Part shown: piece by piece, positions 15,892 through 23,417 of the stretch
How positions within the stretch are numbered: the first letter of the stretch is position 1
Layout: each line of letters starts with the position of its first letter
From: Achromobacter kerstersii
GTDB lineage: Bacteria > Pseudomonadota > Gammaproteobacteria > Burkholderiales > Burkholderiaceae_B
DNA length: 64,000 bases
NCBI RefSeq assembly: GCF_902859595.1
Contig: NZ_CADIJQ010000009.1
Span: 186,001-250,000, forward strand
Direction of reading: 5' to 3'
Notes under the pieces: generated by a model
Seen by the model: only the letters and a program-made list of their open reading frames with translations
Told to the model about the DNA's origin: nothing
Database searches by the model: none
Translations under genes and position numbers: made by a program

Positions 15892-16463
15892 GCGCTTCTC
15901 CCCGGCGCGCCTTGTTGGGCGTCGTCAAGAATCTGCTTGAGCTGCACCGCTTCTTCAGACTCCTGCACCATGATCAGGTCCTGCTCATGCAGCTTGCCGG
16001 CGAGCACGCGGTAGAGGTCCAGCGCGATGATCAGCCCGGCCAAGGCCGAGAACACCAAGCCTGACGCGTAGACAATCGCCATCGGCAAGCCGCTGACCGG
16101 CGCGCTGACATCCGCGTTGATCACGGCCTGTTCCCAGCTGCCCTTGAACATCAGGCCCACGATGTACAGCATGATGACCTGCCCCACGACCAGGCATATT
16201 TTCTTGCCCGCCGTGGGCAGCTTGGCCACCACCATGTCCATGCCCAGATGCCCGCGTTCCTTGAGCGCGATGACGGCGCCCAGGAAGGTCAGCCAGATGA
16301 ACATCCAGCGCGAGATTTCTTCCGACAGCGTGATGCCCGAATTGAAGCCATAGCGCGCGACCACGTTGCCGAACACCAGCACTACCATCGCCGCCAGCAG
16401 CAGCGCGATGGCCAGTTCCAGCACGCGGCAGATACCTCCAATGAATCTGTCTATGTAGACCAT
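15888..16463 (-). CDS. dctQ: TRAP transporter small permease (DctQ family)
   Basis: This 191-residue protein has four membrane helices. The DctQ signature NVVARYGFNSGITLSEEISRW (split by the second helix) is near residues 29-49, and FLGAVIALKERGHLGMD follows. It is the obligate partner of DctM, here overlapping it by four bases (ATGA). The C-terminal 45 residues form a charged cytoplasmic tail with VQESEEAVQLKQILDD, longer than in many homologues. Confidence 0.92.
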   Translation of the reverse strand: MVYIDRFIGGICRVLELAIALLLAAMVVLVFGNVVARYGFNSGITLSEEISRWMFIWLTFLGAVIALKERGHLGMDMVVAKLPTAGKKICLVVGQVIMLYIVGLMFKGSWEQAVINADVSAPVSGLPMAIVYASGLVFSALAGLIIALDLYRVLAGKLHEQDLIMVQESEEAVQLKQILDDAQQGAPGRSA

Positions 16464-16503
16464 GGCGCGGCCCCTTGAAGAATCGGATGAAGGTGCGGCC
16501 GCG

Positions 16504-16947
16504 TCATGCTTGCGCTTCCCGGACGATATCGACCAGCCCGCGCAGCGCCGTCAGGTAGGAGTGCGGCCCCAGCCCTTGCACGGTGCCACGCACGGCAGGC
16601 GAGATGATCGAATGCGCCCGCCACGCTTCGCGCGCCGCGATGTTCGACATATGCACTTCCAGCGTGGGAAAGGGCATGGCCTTGATGGCGTCGTGCAGCG
16701 GCACGCCATGCTGAGTCAGCCCGGCCGGGTTCACGAGCGCGCCTTGCGCGGTGTCGATGTTCTCGTGCAGAAAATCGATCAACGCGCCTTCGTGGTTGGA
16801 TTGCACCGTAGCAAGCTCAACGCCCAGTTCGCCGGCCAGCGCGGCCAGCCGCTGGTTGATTTCCGCCAGCGTGGTGGTGCCATAGATGTGCGGCTCGCGG
16901 CGGCCGAACAGGTTGAGGTTCGGGCCGTGCAGAACAAGAATCTTCAT
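16504..16947 (-). CDS. aroQ: Type II 3-dehydroquinate dehydratase
   Basis: This 147-residue enzyme interconverts 3-dehydroquinate and 3-dehydroshikimate. It starts MKILVLHGPNLNLFGRREP, then HIYGTTT carrying the catalytic tyrosine. The active-site histidine region VEVHMSNIAAREAWRAHS lies near residue 100, with NPAGLTQHGVPL before it. The frame continues upstream to 17184, but that part is antisense-like sequence inside dctP; the ATG at 16947 is right for the family length. Sitting inside a TRAP and pca operon, it is likely the catabolic dehydroquinase rather than the biosynthetic one. Confidence 0.94.
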   Translation of the reverse strand: MKILVLHGPNLNLFGRREPHIYGTTTLAEINQRLAALAGELGVELATVQSNHEGALIDFLHENIDTAQGALVNPAGLTQHGVPLHDAIKAMPFPTLEVHMSNIAAREAWRAHSIISPAVRGTVQGLGPHSYLTALRGLVDIVREAQA

Positions 16948-16966
16948 GATGGATACGCCGGTGCGT

Positions 16967-17974
16967 TTACTTGCGGATGCGTGCGAGTTCGTCGTTGTAG
17001 AGCTTGACGATGGCGGGGTCGTAGCTGCCCGTGAAGTGTTCGATGACGGGCTTGACCACCTGCTGCATGCGGACTTTTTCACCCGGCTCGATCGTGTTGT
17101 ATTGGATGCCCTTGGCCTGCAATTCGGCCACCGCCTTCTGCGCGGCGTCGCGGCTGACCTTGCGCTGGTAGCCGCGCGCTTCATCCGCGGCTTCGTTCAT
17201 GATGCGCTGCTCGGCGGGCGAGAGCTTGTCCCAGAGTTTCTTGCTGACCAGCACGATGTTCGCGGCGTACACATGGTTGGTCGCGCTGACGTATTTCTGC
17301 ACTTCGTAGAACTTGTTCGACAGGATCACCGAGTACGGATTCTCCTGGCCGTCCACCGCTTTCGATTCCAGCGCGCCGTACAGTTCCGCGAACGGCATGG
17401 GCACCGGGTTGGCCTTGAACGCCTTGAACGTATCCAGGAACACCGGATTGGGAATGACGCGAATCTTCAAGCCCGCCAGGTCTTCCGGCTTGGTGATGGG
17501 GTGCTTGGAGTTGGTGACGTTGCGAAAGCCCAGGTCCCAGAAGCCCAGCGCAACCAGGCCTTTTTCGGGCAGCTTGGCGATCAGCGCTTTGCCCAGCGGG
17601 CCGTCCAGCAGCGCGTCCGCCTGACCGAAATCGGTGACCGAGAAGGGCAGGTCGATCAAGCCGAATTCCTTGACGATGCCGGCCAGCGACGTTGATGCGG
17701 GCGCCGACATTTCCTGCACGCCGCCTTGCAAGCCCGACTGCTGCTGCATTTCATTGCCCAGCTGCGACGCCGGGAATTCCTTGACCTTCATCTTGCCGCC
17801 GCTCTTGGCGGACACCAGCTCGGCAAACTTCTGCACGCCCGCGCTCACGGGGTGGTCGGTGTTGTTCAGGTGGCCGAAGCGGATCGTGCGTTCCTGGATG
17901 TCCTGCGCGGTGGCCGTCATGGCGGCCGAGCACAGGGCGCCTACCAAAGCCAAGCGGAAAATGCTGGTCTTCAT
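16967..17974 (-). CDS. dctP: TRAP transporter substrate-binding protein (DctP family), copy 1
   Basis: This is a 335-residue periplasmic receptor with a signal peptide (MKTSIFRLALVGALCSAAMT, cleavage after ATAQ). The DctP core is clear: KFAELVSAKSGGKMKV, FWDLGFRNVTNSKHPI, GLKIRVI, then PMPFAELYGALESKAVDGQE, which includes the arginine that binds the ligand carboxylate (in KIRVI). The frame is open to 18076, but AAGGAGACAACC directly before the ATG at 17974 sets the start. It heads the operon dctP-aroQ-dctQ-dctM-pcaH-pcaG and faces a divergent IclR gene with palindromes between. Confidence 0.93.
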   Translation of the reverse strand: MKTSIFRLALVGALCSAAMTATAQDIQERTIRFGHLNNTDHPVSAGVQKFAELVSAKSGGKMKVKEFPASQLGNEMQQQSGLQGGVQEMSAPASTSLAGIVKEFGLIDLPFSVTDFGQADALLDGPLGKALIAKLPEKGLVALGFWDLGFRNVTNSKHPITKPEDLAGLKIRVIPNPVFLDTFKAFKANPVPMPFAELYGALESKAVDGQENPYSVILSNKFYEVQKYVSATNHVYAANIVLVSKKLWDKLSPAEQRIMNEAADEARGYQRKVSRDAAQKAVAELQAKGIQYNTIEPGEKVRMQQVVKPVIEHFTGSYDPAIVKLYNDELARIRK

Positions 17975-18030
17975 GGTTGTCTCCTTCCGGTTTTTTTGGA
18001 ATGTTCTCGATGTCTTGCAAGACTCGGTAG

Positions 18031-18062
18031 TGGAATTTAATTCCGAGTGGAATAGTTTTCCA
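18031..18062. promoter_or_regulatory. Two IclR-type palindromes between dctP copy 1 and iclR copy 1
   Basis: TGGAATTTAATTCCG (18031-18045) and TGGAATAGTTTTCCA (18048-18062) are both of the form TGGAA-N5-TTCCA, centred 17 bases apart. This form matches the classical IclR operator pattern TGGAAATNATTTCCA. They lie in the 130-base divergent space between the catabolic operon and its presumed regulator, close to where both promoters must be. Confidence 0.75.
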
Positions 18063-18104
18063 CCTAGGGTTATCATCCATCACCCCACTACTTGTTGAGA
18101 TGTC

Positions 18105-18926
18105 ATGGCCGGAATCCTCGAACGCGCCCTCGCCGTCATGGAGCACCTCTCTTCCAGGCCGGAAGGTGTTCCGCTTGCGTCCCTGGCTCAACAGCTCGAG
18201 ATTCCGCAAAGCGCCGCGCATCGTCTGTTGACCGACCTGTGCCGTTGCGGCTACGTGCGGCAGATGCGTGACCACGGCGACTACGCACTGACGGCTCGCG
18301 TGGCGTCGATTGGCCTGAGCTACCTGGCCGCCACCGGCATCGTCGATATCGCGCAGCCGCTGGTGGATCGTCTGGCGGAAACCTCAGGCGAACTCGTGCG
18401 CCTGGCGATCGTCGACAACGAACGGCTGACCTGGGTGGCCAAGGCCCAAGGCGCGCGGCACGGCCTGCGCTATGACCCCGAGATGGGCTCGGACGCGCGG
18501 CTGTCGTGCAGCGCATCCGGGCACGCCTGGATGCTGACGATGTCTGATGAGCGCGCATTGGATCTGGTCTCGCGGCAGGGCTTCGGCACGCCCGAGGAAT
18601 ATGGCCCCAATGCGCCGACGACCATCACCGCTCTGACCAAGATCCTGCACGCTGGCCGCAAGCGCGGCTACGCAATGATCAATGAAGTGTTCGCGCCGGG
18701 CATGACCGCCATGGCTGCGCCCGTGCAGCGCAAGGGCGAAGACGCCATCGGCGTGTTGAGTATTGCCGGGCCCGCGATGCGTTTGACCGAAGCGCGCATG
18801 CTGGAGCTGGGCCCGGACTTGTTGGCCGCGGCCGAGGAACTGGCGCTGGCCAGCTTGGCCTCGCCCATGTTCCGCACGCGCTTTCCGATGCAGGGCCGCA
18901 ATGCCGGGGACGAGACGGCTAAGTGA
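18105..18926 (+). CDS. IclR-family regulator, copy 1
   Basis: This 273-residue regulator has an N-terminal winged helix (residues 1-65, ILERALAVMEHLSSRPEGVPLAS and PQSAAHRLLTDLCRCGYV) and a C-terminal IclR effector domain (about 80-250, GELVRLAIVDNERLTWVAKA, LSCSASGHAWM, GMTAMAAPV). It is transcribed divergently from the dctP-aroQ-dctQM-pcaHG operon and very probably controls it in response to an aromatic or hydroaromatic acid. It is clearly paralogous to the regulator at 19036. Confidence 0.92.
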   Translation: MAGILERALAVMEHLSSRPEGVPLASLAQQLEIPQSAAHRLLTDLCRCGYVRQMRDHGDYALTARVASIGLSYLAATGIVDIAQPLVDRLAETSGELVRLAIVDNERLTWVAKAQGARHGLRYDPEMGSDARLSCSASGHAWMLTMSDERALDLVSRQGFGTPEEYGPNAPTTITALTKILHAGRKRGYAMINEVFAPGMTAMAAPVQRKGEDAIGVLSIAGPAMRLTEARMLELGPDLLAAAEELALASLASPMFRTRFPMQGRNAGDETAK

Positions 18927-18980
18927 GTAATGGCGCGGGGGCGCCGCCCGCGTCGCCATTCGGCATTCGCCATTGTCAGC

Positions 18981-19050
18981 CGGGGTCGGGCGGGGTCAGA
19001 CGGGGTCAGACGGGGTCAGACGGGGTCAGCGGGGGTCAGCCGGGGTCAGC
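18981..19050. repeat. Seven tandem 10-bp units (CGGGGTCAGA)
   Basis: Seven exact-length units run from 18981 to 19050: three identical CGGGGTCAGA, plus variants CGGGGTCGGG, CGGGGTCAGC (twice) and GGGGGTCAGC. A partial copy precedes them. The array lies between the 3' ends of the two convergent IclR genes and supplies the stop codon and final codons (Ala-Asp-Pro-Gly) of the minus-strand copy, so it has grown into that gene's tail. Confidence 0.9.
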
Positions 19051-19854
19051 CGGGCCATTGCCCCACGTTCCCACGCGTGCTGATCGCAGCAACGGCGACG
19101 CGTCCCCCGCTTGCGCAAGCTCGCTTGCTGCGCGCAGCAAGGCGGGCCCAAACTTCTCCATTGCCTTCAACGTCAACCGCTGCGATGGCCCGGCCACCAC
19201 CAGGATGCCGGTGCTTGCGTAGCCAGGGCGGCGTACGGGCGCGGCCATCGCGCTCATGCCGGCGGCATACACGTCTTGCAGGATGCTGTACCCGCGCCGG
19301 CGGTGGCCGTCCAGGCTGGCCAGCAGCGCACGTATTGACGTCGGCGCATTCGGCCCGAAGTCGCGCGGCTTGCCCAGCCCTTGTTCGGTGACATACGCAA
19401 TGGCTTGGTCCTCGGGCAAGGTCATCAGCCAGGCATGGCCCGCCGCGCTGCAAGACAGACGCAGATCGATGCCCATGTCGGGGTCGTAAAGCAGGCCGGA
19501 TTTTGCGCCCTGAGCCTTGGCCACCAAGGTCAGCCGCTTGCCGTCAACGATGGCCAGCCGAACCAGTTCACCGGTGGCCAAGGCGAAGCGGTCGATGACG
19601 GGTTGCGCGATGTCGACCACGCCCGAGCGGCTTAGAAAGCTCAAGCCCATGGAAGCCAGTTTGGTGGTCAGCGCGTATTCGCCGCGCACGGGCGTCTGCC
19701 GCACATAGCCGTATTTCATCAACTCGTGCAGCGTGCGATGGCATCCGCTGCGTAGCTGATTCAAGTCGTCGGCGATGTTGGCAAGCGCCACGCCGTCGGG
19801 GTGGTCCGCCAGGTATTCAAGTAGCGCCAGCGTCTTTTCAATTGCCCCGCTCAT
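19036..19854 (-). CDS. IclR-family regulator, copy 2
   Basis: This 272-residue regulator is closely similar to copy 1 along its length (GYVRQ, YALT, VDIAQP, GELVRLAIVD, LSCSA-GHAW, GPNAPT, AMAAPV). The winged helix is at residues 1-65 and the effector domain at about 75-245. The frame runs 36 bases further upstream, but AGGAGAAGGCG just before the ATG at 19854 sets the start. It is divergent from the TRAP binding protein at 20030 and probably controls it. Its extreme C-terminus is encoded by the 10-bp tandem array. Confidence 0.92.
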   Translation of the reverse strand: MSGAIEKTLALLEYLADHPDGVALANIADDLNQLRSGCHRTLHELMKYGYVRQTPVRGEYALTTKLASMGLSFLSRSGVVDIAQPVIDRFALATGELVRLAIVDGKRLTLVAKAQGAKSGLLYDPDMGIDLRLSCSAAGHAWLMTLPEDQAIAYVTEQGLGKPRDFGPNAPTSIRALLASLDGHRRRGYSILQDVYAAGMSAMAAPVRRPGYASTGILVVAGPSQRLTLKAMEKFGPALLRAASELAQAGDASPLLRSARVGTWGNGPADPG

Positions 19855-19884
19855 CGCCTTCTCCTGAAGATCGTCACGCCGATT

Positions 19885-19927
19885 ATTCAAATTTTGAATT
19901 CACTCAATTTTTGAACGGCATTCAAAA
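19885..19927. promoter_or_regulatory. Palindromes between iclR copy 2 and dctP copy 2
   Basis: A perfect 15-base palindrome ATTCAAA-T-TTTGAAT (19885-19899) is followed by TTTTGAA-CGGCA-TTCAAAA (19909-19927). They occupy the divergent promoter region of the second regulator and binding-protein pair. The half-site differs from the TGGAA of the first pair, which would keep the two paralogous regulators from cross-acting. Confidence 0.65.
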
Positions 19928-20029
19928 TTATGCCCTATGCTCGCAGCCGAATATTCAACGATAAGGTCTGCTGCGGCTGTCGATGGATGCGGACCACTTG
20001 CCACCACCAAATGGAATAAGGGGTTGGAG

Positions 20030-21061
20030 ATGAAGACGAAGCAATCGCCCACGCGCGTTGCCGTAATGGCAGCCGCATCCCTGTTGGCGAGCCTGGCGCT
20101 GATGGCCTCCGCGGCCGCGCAGGACGTCAAGACGCGCACCTTGAAGTTCGCCTTCAGCCTGGCGCAGGATCATCCGCTAGGCCAGGGCGCGCAGAAATTC
20201 GCGGATCTTGTTGCCGAGAAAAGCGGCGGCAAGATGAAGGTGTCGATCTACGCCAACGCGGTGTTGGGCGGAGACCCGCAGAACCTTTCGGCGGTGCGTG
20301 GCGGCACGCTGGATTTCACGTCCATGGCGACGGGCTTGTTGGCCGGCATCGACAAGCGCTTCATGGTGTTCGACCTGCCGTTTCTGTTCAACGATGCGCA
20401 GGAAGCCTATGCGGTGTCTGATGGGCCGGTCGGCCAGCGCCTTTTGGGCGGGTTGGCGGATCACGGTCTGATTGGCCTGGGTATCTGGGACTTGGGCTTT
20501 CGCAACATGACCAACAGCAAGCGGCCCATTTCAACGGTGCAGGATTTTCAGGGCCTGAAAATTCGCGTGATTGCCGCGCCGGTGTATATCGAGATGTTCA
20601 AAACCTTGGGTGCCAATCCTGTCCCGATGACCTTTGGCGAAGTCTATGGCGCGCTGGAATCCAAGGCGATTGATGGGCAGGACAATCCCGTGGGCGTCAT
20701 CCAGTCTGCCAAGTTTGCCGAGGTGCAGAAGTACCTGTCGCTCACGCGTCATATCTACACGGGCATGCCGTTTCTGATGAGCAAGAAGACGTGGGACGGC
20801 ATGACACAAACTGAGCGCCAGATCATTCTGGATGCGGCCGCGGAAGCCAAGGCGCAGGAACGCAAGATCTCGCAAGCCAAGGAAGCCGTGGCCATCGACG
20901 ACCTGAAGAAGCTGATGCAGGTCAATGGCTTGACCCCGGATCAGGTCACCCAGCTGCGCGACGCCGTGAAGCCCGTGGTCGATAAGTTTGCGGCAGAGAT
21001 CGGCCCCGAAGTCATGCAGCAGACGGCCACCGAACTCTCCACGCTGCGGGCCAAGCGCTGA
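20030..21061 (+). CDS. dctP: TRAP transporter substrate-binding protein (DctP family), copy 2
   Basis: This is a 343-residue periplasmic receptor with a signal peptide ending at SAAAQ. It shares with copy 1 the blocks KFADLVAEKSGGKMKV, IWDLGFRNMTNSKRPI, GLKIRVI and YGALESKAIDGQDNP. GGTTGGAG before the ATG at 20030 sets the start; the earlier open frame runs through the promoter region. No DctQ or DctM follows it. It may therefore use the permease pair at 14611-16463 or one elsewhere in the genome. The next gene starts three bases after its stop. Confidence 0.92.
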   Translation: MKTKQSPTRVAVMAAASLLASLALMASAAAQDVKTRTLKFAFSLAQDHPLGQGAQKFADLVAEKSGGKMKVSIYANAVLGGDPQNLSAVRGGTLDFTSMATGLLAGIDKRFMVFDLPFLFNDAQEAYAVSDGPVGQRLLGGLADHGLIGLGIWDLGFRNMTNSKRPISTVQDFQGLKIRVIAAPVYIEMFKTLGANPVPMTFGEVYGALESKAIDGQDNPVGVIQSAKFAEVQKYLSLTRHIYTGMPFLMSKKTWDGMTQTERQIILDAAAEAKAQERKISQAKEAVAIDDLKKLMQVNGLTPDQVTQLRDAVKPVVDKFAAEIGPEVMQQTATELSTLRAKR

Positions 21062-21063
21062 TC

Positions 21064-21735
21064 ATGGCGCTGCTTGGAGAAGCCGCCATCGCCATGTGGT
21101 GGGACATTTCGCCCGCTTGGCGCGCTGAGTTCGAAGACTGGCATTCCCATGAACACTTTCCTGAGCGGATGAATGTGCCGGGCTTCTTGCGGGGGTCGCG
21201 ATGGGTGAGCGCGCGGGGAGGGGAAGGGTTCTTCGTTCTGTACGAGCTGGATGCCTACGAAACGTTGAGCTCTCCCGCCTACCTAAACCGGCTCAATCGT
21301 CCGACGCCGTGGTCCACGACCCTGATGCCGCAGCATCGCAACATGATCCGCAGCCAGTGCCGGGTGCTGGAAAGCGCTGGCGGCGGCCTGGCCCGTTACG
21401 CACTCACCCTCCGCCTGTCGCCGCAGCCGGGCGCGCAAGACGAATTGCGTGCGTATCTGAAGGCGCATGCAGCGTCCGTGTCCCTGCAACCCGGCATCTC
21501 AGGCGCCCACCTGCTGATGACACAAACCCCACCCATCGCCGCCACGACCGAGCAGCAGATACGCGGCGGCAAGGATCAAGCGGCCGACTGGATCTACATC
21601 ATCAACGGCTACGAAATCAATGCGGTGGCGGCGTGTGACGGCGATGTGCTGAATGCGCCTGAGTTGCGCGACTACGGCGCCGAGGCGGCCTGGTCAGAGG
21701 TTTATTGTTTGTCGCATACGTTGGAGGCGGGGTAG
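21064..21735 (+). CDS. Uncharacterised dimeric alpha-beta barrel protein
   Basis: This 223-residue protein lacks a signal peptide. Residues about 8-110 (AIAMWWDISPAWRAEFEDWHSHEHFPERMNVPGF, given here only in outline: a WHSHEHFPER block and a FFVLYELDAYE strand) recall EthD/DUF-type ferredoxin-like barrels, and a second similar half follows. Some members of this group act on aromatic or quinone compounds, but no function can be assigned. Its ATG lies two bases after the dctP copy 2 stop, so the two are translated together, which points to a role with the imported compound. Confidence 0.6.
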   Translation: MALLGEAAIAMWWDISPAWRAEFEDWHSHEHFPERMNVPGFLRGSRWVSARGGEGFFVLYELDAYETLSSPAYLNRLNRPTPWSTTLMPQHRNMIRSQCRVLESAGGGLARYALTLRLSPQPGAQDELRAYLKAHAASVSLQPGISGAHLLMTQTPPIAATTEQQIRGGKDQAADWIYIINGYEINAVAACDGDVLNAPELRDYGAEAAWSEVYCLSHTLEAG

Positions 21736-21784
21736 GGGGCAGGGGCGAGTCAGTTGCGCGGGCCGCTACCTTTGTTGCGCAGGA

Positions 21785-22174
21785 CTACGCCGCTTCCATC
21801 TCATGTTCCGCCGCCAGCGCAAGAAATGCAGACCGCGATAGTTTCCGGGCTCTCGCCACGGCATCGATCCTGTGCACCAGATTCTCGGGCAGGCTGATAT
21901 TGAGCCGAACTGCCTTGGCATTGACTTTCGACAAGTCGATCTCGACCAGCATCCAGAATCCGCCTTTGAACGCTTTTGTCTTCATCCAGACATCAGGGGC
22001 GGTGGGCGGCGAAATGGGTTCGGTTTCACCGAAGAAATGGGCCTCCACGGCTTCTTGGGCCGCTGACGGTAGGCGTTGTAGCGTGGCGGCTGCCGCGTAG
22101 CAACCTGGGAAGTCAGGAAAAGACGCGCCGTAGGCGCTGCCCTTTTCCTTGTGGACGTAGATGGGGTAAAGCAT
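21785..22174 (-). CDS. hicB: HicB-family antitoxin
   Basis: This 129-residue protein has an N-terminal HicB domain with the degenerate RNase-H-like opening YPIYVHKEKGSAYGASFPDF followed by PGCYAAAATL. A C-terminal ribbon-helix-helix-like domain (residues about 88-125, AVRLNISLPENLVHRIDAVA) should bind DNA. It would neutralise HicA encoded just upstream on the same strand and repress the operon. The gap from the HicA stop to its ATG is 23 bases. Confidence 0.87.
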   Translation of the reverse strand: MLYPIYVHKEKGSAYGASFPDFPGCYAAAATLQRLPSAAQEAVEAHFFGETEPISPPTAPDVWMKTKAFKGGFWMLVEIDLSKVNAKAVRLNISLPENLVHRIDAVARARKLSRSAFLALAAEHEMEAA

Positions 22175-22197
22175 GTGGTTCTCCTGGCGGATCGCGC

Positions 22198-22380
22198 CTA
22201 CCGCAAGCCGGCCTGCTTGAGGATGCTGTGCGCGGTCGGCGTGGGTAGATCCCGGCGAGGGTGGGGCACGGTGACCTTGCCACGCTTGGTTGGATGCTTG
22301 AACTGGTGGTGCGATCCGACGCTGTGCACGTGATACCAGCCATCCGCTTTCAGTCGTTTGATGATATCGGTGCTGTTCAT
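22198..22380 (-). CDS. hicA: HicA-family mRNA interferase toxin
   Basis: This 60-residue toxin has the double-stranded-RNA-binding-like HicA fold: MNSTDIIKRLKADGWYHVH, then VGSHHQFKHPTKRGKVTVPH with the catalytic histidine in GSH, and the tail GTAxSILKQAGLR-like (THSILKQAGL here as AHSILKQAGL). It would cut mRNA when free of HicB. An earlier ATG in frame lies inside the operator region, so 22380 is preferred, as it gives the usual family length. It is first in the hicA-hicB operon. Confidence 0.88.
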   Translation of the reverse strand: MNSTDIIKRLKADGWYHVHSVGSHHQFKHPTKRGKVTVPHPRRDLPTPTAHSILKQAGLR

Positions 22381-22381
22381 C

Positions 22382-22416
22382 AGCCCAATGTTATGGGCTA
22401 CACAATAATACACAAT
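22382..22416. promoter_or_regulatory. Repeats upstream of hicAB
   Basis: An inverted repeat AGCCCA-N6-TGGGCT (22382-22399) is next to two direct copies of TACACAAT separated by AA (22399-22406 and 22409-22416). They lie immediately upstream of the hicA start, where an autoregulatory HicB complex would be expected to bind. Confidence 0.5.
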
Positions 22417-22562
22417 GATCTAGCCGCCATCATCGACATATCTCAGACGGATTCCCATGGCCATCCCATGAGGGCGCATTCAGCCTGCACCTTTATTGTC
22501 ATCCCCATTGCCCCGCACTTCGCGCACAATGAACCCTGACTCCGCTTTTTCAAGGACACGCC

Positions 22563-23024
22563 ATGACCGCCCCCGATTCCCCCTTGTCCGCCCTGACCCT
22601 CAATACCAGCGAAGACGGCCTGCGCTATCTTCAGGGCAACTACGACACCGCCTCCGATATCAACGATGGCAAGGTCTATGTGTCCGTGCAGGTGCTGGCG
22701 GATTCGCAAGACAATGAAGCCGGCCTGGCGGCGTTTGAACGCATCATGGCGGATCTGGGCGGCTGGATTGCGCAAGCCAACGCCTATCTGGAAAGCGTTT
22801 TCCGATCCGACCCCGAGGCCCTGGGTGCGGACGAATCCTTCGCGCTTCCGGCGGGCGTGCCCGTCGTGGAGGGGCCGGAAGTCATTTTTCATAGCGCAGA
22901 CGAATGGTCGATTCTTTTCGCAGACGGCGTGTTTCCCATCTGCGAACCCTACGGCATCATGGTGAACATTCAGGACGGCAAGGTGGTGGACTTCACCGAC
23001 CTGTCTGGCGCCGAGGAAGACTAA
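22563..23024 (+). CDS. Hypothetical protein, acidic, DUF2004-like
   Basis: This 153-residue soluble acidic protein has no signal peptide. It contains LRYLQGNYDTASDINDGKVY near residue 20 and ends in GIMVNIQDGKVVDFTDLSG. The even alternation of strands and the absence of cysteines or metal motifs suggest a small structural or immunity-type protein, but I do not recognise it securely. AAGGA seven bases before the ATG supports the start. It is flanked by hicAB and a small lipoprotein on opposite sides with no obvious link. Confidence 0.6.
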   Translation: MTAPDSPLSALTLNTSEDGLRYLQGNYDTASDINDGKVYVSVQVLADSQDNEAGLAAFERIMADLGGWIAQANAYLESVFRSDPEALGADESFALPAGVPVVEGPEVIFHSADEWSILFADGVFPICEPYGIMVNIQDGKVVDFTDLSGAEED

Positions 23025-23119
23025 GCCGAATCTCGGGTGGCCGCGAGGCCCCGTGTTGAACGCCAATTTGACGCGCCGCTTGCTACAACCGTGTCTTTGC
23101 GATGTAAGGCCTAAAGAAA

Positions 23120-23398
23120 ATGTCTGTTCAAACGCTAAGCCGCTACGGGGTGGCGCTGTTGTTCGCTGCGCTGATTGCCGGCTGTTCGTCGGTGAAGCCC
23201 GGCGCGTCTGGTGCCGCGTCAAACTCCAGCTCCGCCGCCGCCTCGGAACGGGTGGTCAGCGACAACTGCAAATGGCTGCGTAGCCGGTGCATCTACGAAG
23301 GCTCGTATGATGCGGGGGAACGCAATTATGCGGAGCAAGAAGCCAAACGGCTGAACACCGCTGAATTGGAGCGGCTGCGCCGCGCGTTCGCCAAATAA
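23120..23398 (+). CDS. Small lipoprotein
   Basis: This 92-residue protein has a lipoprotein signal: basic start, hydrophobic run and the lipobox LIAGC with Cys at residue 22. After a Ser/Ala-rich linker, the mature domain has a Cys pair (NCKWLRSRCIYEGSYD) and a basic helical end. It is probably anchored in the outer membrane. No family name is assigned. It lies 19 bases before the amidohydrolase gene on the same strand. Confidence 0.7.
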   Translation: MSVQTLSRYGVALLFAALIAGCSSVKPGASGAASNSSSAAASERVVSDNCKWLRSRCIYEGSYDAGERNYAEQEAKRLNTAELERLRRAFAK

Positions 23399-23417
23399 GC
23401 GCAATCAGGAGTTAGCT

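Noticed and set aside
14198..15928. 576-codon minus-strand frame spanning the 8-bp array
   Set aside because: It is a shifted frame across dctM and pcaH; the SPVRPFA-like repeats in it come only from the tandem array.
16948..17184. N-terminal extension of the dehydroquinase
   Set aside because: The extra 79 residues are Arg/Ser-rich and come from sequence inside dctP; the family length fits the ATG at 16947.
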